A stretch of 64,000 nt of DNA from Breviolum minutum Mf 1.05b.01. Its lineage: Eukaryota; Sar; Dinophyceae; Suessiales; Symbiodiniaceae. The notes under the pieces are model-generated. The model saw only the letters and a list, made by a program, of their open reading frames with translations, was not told the DNA's origin and did no database searches. This document shows positions 60,080 to 64,000 of the stretch, in pieces (position 1 is the first letter of the stretch; each line of letters begins with the position of its first letter). The stretch is from positions 93,890 through 157,889 of the forward strand of contig DF239859.1 of the NCBI GenBank assembly GCA_000507305.1. The letters run 5' to 3'. The position numbers were made by a program, and so were the translations under genes.

Positions 60080-60415
60080 GGCGTTGTGGTTGTTGTTGCG
60101 GTTGTGTTTGTGGTTGTTGTTGTTGTTGTTGTTGTTGGCGTTGGCGTTGGCGATAGCGTTGTGGTTGCGGTTGCGGTTGTTGTTGTCGTTGCTGCTGCTG
60201 TTGCTATAGGAACCATGGGAGGAACACATGGAAAAAACACGAAAATGGTGCAACGTGAAGGAAATTTGGAGAAATTTTTAGGAAAGTGCAGGAATATGAA
60301 GTGACCATATCAAAAAATCCGCGCCAAAATTGCACAAAATGAATGGTGACATATCGTGGGAAAGACAACACATGCAGGGTGTGATTGAAAATATCAAATA
60401 AAGAATTGTGCTTGA
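59715..60415. repeat. Strand-asymmetric dispersed repeat, copy 2, with (GTT)n
   Basis: T/G-rich from about 59715 to 60200, including a pure TTG/GTT run at about 60018-60080 and degenerate GTT on both sides. It is then A/G-rich to about 60415. It shares ordered phrases with 4220-5340. The long poly-Val, poly-Leu, poly-Thr and poly-Asn frames across it are artefacts. Confidence 0.65.
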
Positions 60416-61400
60416 CAAACCTTCATTCTTGGCGAAAATTTCCGATATTGATTTACGTGTACATGACAGTGCAAGGTGCCCATGCCGGTGTATACATGCC
60501 ATACTGTTGAGAGGTTAGGGATGTAGGATTTGATCCCTTCGCCATCATTTAGATCCCTGAATTTTGTGCAGTCACGATGCTTGCATCATATTGTTTTCAT
60601 TAGATATGCGTGTTTTTTGAAATGGATATTTTTTTTGGAAACCAGGAATTGGAATTCAACGTTGTAGAGTGAAGGGGATGAAGGTTCCATACTGCACAAA
60701 GAGGTGGGTGCCTTGAGGCGGTGGATATTAGTTTGCCATTCAGTTTGCCTTTCTTTCCTTTCGGCTCTAGACTTCCTTCAAAACTTGGTGTATACAACCC
60801 ATGTTTCCCCGATATGTCAGATTGTTTTGTGAGGGAATTCAACCCTTGATTCATATAGAACATAAACAATTGGCAGTTTGATGCTCATCGGTCAATGGGA
60901 GGCACCAGCAGGCGTAGCAAACCGGTCAACAATGACAGGTCCTGATCATTGAGATGATAGTTCCATTCTTCGGCGCAATCAAATCCATGTTGAATCCATC
61001 AAAATGTCCATGTCGCCGAATTTTTTGTTCCCTATAGCCGTTCAAAAAGGGCCCCAATCATGAACTGGAAAAGCAAACAAGTCACGCTATCTCATTGAAT
61101 GGAATACTGCATCATCATTTTGGCCGGTGACCTGGGCGGTGCGCTGTGCTTTGGTGGCATATCTTCGTAGTAACCGCTCATGAGGCTGGTTTGATGAATT
61201 CGCTGTGAGGTGACCACTTTTATGGAGCAAAACAGGCATTTCTTAACTACTGTCTGATTTGCTTCATACGATGCTTGGTGATGTTGTTGAGTACATGTCC
61301 TCGGAGCTCCGCGTGGGAAGACTTTTAGTTTTGATAGGTCGTGCATGCCCTGTCTCTAGCCGCAAAAAATTGCGTTTTTCCTCACTCTTGGAATTCGCAG
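60416..61400. other. No supportable gene
   Basis: No motif-bearing frame or paired splice signals seen. Confidence 0.45.
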
Positions 61401-61537
61401 GGTTCGGTGATGCTCATTCGAGTTTCCGAAGGGCGGAGGTCAGAACCTTAAAAGATCCTGCAAAAGTGGCTACTCCAACGAGGCCAACGGCCAAAAGCAG
61501 TGAGCGTTTTGTGGGAAAGAACATGGGGTCACAGTGA
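61401..61537 (+). CDS. Candidate terminal exon, unrecognised
   Basis: It follows a pyrimidine-rich acceptor (cctcactcttggaattcgcag ends at 61400). It encodes GFGDAHSSFRRAEVRTLKDP, then a basic tail with TPTRPTAKSSERFVGKN and TGA at 61535-61537. A basic, Ser/Thr-rich end. No family recognised. Confidence 0.35.
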
Positions 61538-62366
61538 TCATTTTGTAAGAATTGGGAGATGTACAGGTACCGTTTGCTTTGTAGTACATAGTTATCATTA
61601 TGCTGCAATACCCTTGAAATGGAAATTTGTCTCAAACAAAACTCGTTATATTGCCATTTGAACTTGTTTTCAGAGACTCACGTCGATTTTGCCCCGATAC
61701 AACCACATTTTAAAACGAAAAACCCACAAGATGCCATATCCAAAGTTGTCAACTAAGATGGACTGCGGATTGATTGATGCGGGTAGTAGCGTTTTTCAGG
61801 TACCTTCCATTGATTGCTCGGCGATGGCTGGCTGGCAGCTGGAGTCCTTTCCTCAGCTTCTATCGTGGTCGACTAACCTAGTATATATGAAGGTTTAATC
61901 TTTGGCACTTACACCTTCCTGTATCCTAAGTACTTTGTAGACTCGGGTCATCATCTTCATACACCCATGCATGAGCCTGGCAATGGTGGCAGCACATGTG
62001 CCTGGAGAAGAAATCTACAGCCTTGAAAATCCTAATTGGGGTGAATGCCCAAACTACCGTGTTTTTCGAGCTGTGATGTGTGATCGACTCATAATCATTC
62101 GCATGTAGTCTTGGTCGCGTTGGATCCCTTCCAAAACCAACACATTCACAGGAGATCCGTTTGCCAGCCAAGCACCACCCTCCTTTGTGACTGAACAAGT
62201 AAACTTGACGTGAAGAGTCTTGGGGCAAGATCAATTTATGGTTGGGAGTTTGAAAAGAGATACACCAACAGGGTTTCACAGTGGCTATGCATCTTCGTCA
62301 CTTCATAGCCATTGCCCGCCAAGCTCCCATGTTTCGCTTAGTTGAGTTGAAGACTGTTGGGCTGGC
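61538..62366. other. Upstream region of the Trp-repeat gene
   Basis: No gene seen. The region should hold the promoter or 5' exon of the next gene. No TATA box is recognisable, as expected for dinoflagellates. Confidence 0.4.
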
Positions 62367-63311
62367 ATGGCGGCTGAGAAAAGCGAATCGATGAAGGATG
62401 AAAGATTAGTGGGTGAAGAATACTGGGTGAAGAACGAGAATTTCGGCTCTGAATGGACAGATCTGGGTGCGGTTCCTATGGCGCATGATTCTTTGAATCA
62501 CAATGAGTCACAAGTCTATTGGGCAAGGAACCAGTGGGTGAAGACCGAAAGTTGGGACTCCGAGTGGAATCCAAAAACTTGGCAGTGCAGCAGTCAAGAC
62601 AAGTGGAACTGTGGTGCTGGATACTCCCAAAGTTGGGATGATAGCAAATGGCAAGCTGCCGGTTCGGAGAACTGGCAAAGCCACTGGGTGAAGAACGAAG
62701 GGTGGGGCTCTGATTGGAACCAAACTGAGGTCGCCGCAACGGGTTCTTTGAATGATAGTCAGTGGCAACATGGCCATGGCTTGACAAAGATGGAAACATG
62801 GGGCTCCGAGTGGAATCAGGAGAATGAGAGCCATGCTGCTCCAAAAACTTCCAAAAGGAAAGAGAGTATGCCCACCATCGAAGAGAGCATCGGTATGAAC
62901 TTGCATGATCGTCATCCGAAGACTGCTGTGAGGGAGTTTCTCACGAGATATTTGGGACGGGATCTTACACGAGATGATTGTCACTATTCCTGCCAAGAAG
63001 AAGCATCTCAATTTCGGGCTAAACTCCATGTGCCTATTTGGAACAGTGGCGTTTTTGAGGGAGGAAGATGTGACTCGCAGAAAGAAGCAGAAACCTCCGC
63101 AGCTCGTTGCTTTCTGGAAGATGATGATGTGGTCGAAGCAGCGACACGTTTGCCAGCTCCACTGAAAGTAATCAAGTATTGGGAAAGATTGAACAAATTT
63201 ATCACTCACAAGAAAGGACGTCGAAAAGTTGATCCGGATGACCTCACACGTAAGTACAATGACCAACGGGAACAAGGATGCAGAATGGCTGTCTGGGATG
63301 GAAGAATTTGA
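62367..63311 (+). CDS. Trp-repeat protein with dsRNA-binding-like domain
   Basis: A 314-codon frame starts at ATGGCG, which has a good context. Residues 18-151 carry four spaced copies of a W-V-K-x-E-x-W-G/D-S-E-W unit (EYWVKNENFGSEW, QWVKTESWDSEW, HWVKNEGWGSDWNQ, KMETWGSEWNQ). Residues 183-258 read HPKTAVREFLTRYLGRDLT, FRAKLHVPIWNSGVFEGG and SQKEAETSAARCFLED. This follows a dsRNA-binding fold: N-terminal helix with P.t.l.e, strand F.a.v.vp, G...G, then K-A...AA..FL. Such proteins bind structured RNA, and the Trp repeats may be a docking array. After RKVDPDDLT a GTAAGT at 63250 could be a splice donor, so the last 20 residues may be intron read-through. Another GTAAGC lies at about 63317. Confidence 0.65.
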   Translation: MAAEKSESMKDERLVGEEYWVKNENFGSEWTDLGAVPMAHDSLNHNESQVYWARNQWVKTESWDSEWNPKTWQCSSQDKWNCGAGYSQSWDDSKWQAAGSENWQSHWVKNEGWGSDWNQTEVAATGSLNDSQWQHGHGLTKMETWGSEWNQENESHAAPKTSKRKESMPTIEESIGMNLHDRHPKTAVREFLTRYLGRDLTRDDCHYSCQEEASQFRAKLHVPIWNSGVFEGGRCDSQKEAETSAARCFLEDDDVVEAATRLPAPLKVIKYWERLNKFITHKKGRRKVDPDDLTRKYNDQREQGCRMAVWDGRI

Positions 63312-63601
63312 TCCTGGTAAGCGGCATCCATTTATGTCCAAAGTACATACTGATTGGAAATATGTTGTTTGCCTAGTGGCGTTCCGGCTAAAAGTGAGAA
63401 CGCGCCCTGAGGTTCATGCCACCAGTGAAGTTCAAATAGGTGTTGCAACAACTATACCTATTTGTTTTGCTTGGTATTTTGATGCGCCAATTTTTTTTTG
63501 CAAGTGTCTCACAAATCTGTTGGAGCTTGTCAACTTCAAAGATCCTCCAACCCAGACATATTCACCTGTCAAGGTTTGCGAGACAAGCTGCAACCCCCAA
63601 A

Positions 63602-64000
63602 TAAATTGAATGATGGAAAATAAAAACCTAAAAAATTAGAAATATAATAGAAAAAATAAAAAGATAATGATTGAAAATATTTATTTTTATTTTTTAAATA
63701 ATATATGATTTTATAAAATATATTTTTAATATTGTGTTATATAATATTTATTTATATAATAATTATTATAAAATATATCTTATATTTAATTATTTCAATT
63801 AATAATATATAATTGATTGGTGATGTTAAAAATTCTTCGGGAAGGTATAAAAGCAAAAAATATAAATATAATTTGAAAATAGATAATTATAAATTTATAA
63901 TTTATTTATTTATTTTATAATTTATTATTATAAATATTTTATATATATTATTTTTTTTTTTTAATTAAAAATATTTAATATTTAAAATAATTAAATAATT
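63602..64000. repeat. Extremely AT-rich tract at the window end
   Basis: Almost only A and T (roughly nine bases in ten), made of taaata/attata mixtures. It contrasts sharply with the rest of the window. No gene is possible here. It may run on beyond the window. Confidence 0.9.

Noticed and set aside
59802..60304. Poly-Leu, poly-Val, poly-Thr, poly-Asn and poly-Cys frames
   Set aside because: They come from the GTT microsatellite and its T/G-rich flanks.
1..64000. Spliced-leader relics, tRNA or rRNA genes, CRISPR arrays, bacterial operons
   Set aside because: I looked for the dinoflagellate leader core, tRNA B-box-like stretches and regular spacer-repeat patterns and saw none. Intron-bearing genes exclude a bacterial origin.

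Overview
The window looks like nuclear DNA of a dinoflagellate, probably a Symbiodiniaceae-type alga. That is an inference from several independent signs. (1) An 8.1-kb Ty1/copia element carries a cytosine-methyltransferase-like block between protease and integrase, a combination reported from dinoflagellates. (2) Genes are made of short exons scattered in long introns. Exon edges often read AG|G, and one intron that can be proven by protein similarity starts with GA instead of GT. (3) A stretch of CCCTAAA units matches the TTTAGGG telomere type. (4) RAP-domain, Kelch, furin-like Cys-rich, EF-hand channel and dynein coding pieces are the kinds of protein expected there. (5) Almost every recognisable exon lies on the + strand, like the one-way gene blocks of dinoflagellates. 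No spliced-leader relic or tRNA was seen.

Layout. 1-5.8 kb: gene-poor, with a T-rich/A-rich strand-asymmetric island at 4.2-5.3 kb. 5.8 kb: an isolated voltage-sensor (S4) exon. 8.9-10.3 kb: a Cys-rich (furin-repeat) surface-protein gene whose splice phases can be followed. 12.5 kb: a decayed 31-bp minisatellite. 13.5-16.5 kb: EF-hand exons of a channel-like gene with a truncated LINE reverse transcriptase lying between them. 19-20.3 kb: ATC microsatellite and interstitial telomere repeats, followed by a candidate first exon. 22.7-23.5 kb: candidate membrane-protein exons on the - strand. 26.8-34.9 kb: the copia element, with 138-bp LTRs that differ at one base, a 5-bp target duplication (GTTAC), and a coding region broken by one stop and several frame changes. 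35.3-37.2 kb: a DUF1415-like gene. 38.6-39.7 kb: a RAP-domain protein with a mitochondrial-type leader. 42-48.4 kb: a coiled-coil/T1(BTB)/Kelch-repeat gene in more than ten exons. 51-53.3 kb: exons of unrecognised genes. 54.5-59 kb: dynein heavy-chain exons and an acidic-protein gene caught up in a local duplication that contains an N. 59.7-60.4 kb: a second copy of the T/G-to-A asymmetric island. 62.4-63.3 kb: a Trp-repeat plus dsRNA-binding-like protein. 63.6-64 kb: an extremely AT-rich end.

The genes do not form a pathway. The window is a gene-sparse, intron-rich eukaryotic stretch remodelled by retroelements and local duplication. Exon limits were read by eye from protein similarity and splice-site look, so most gene models are partial.
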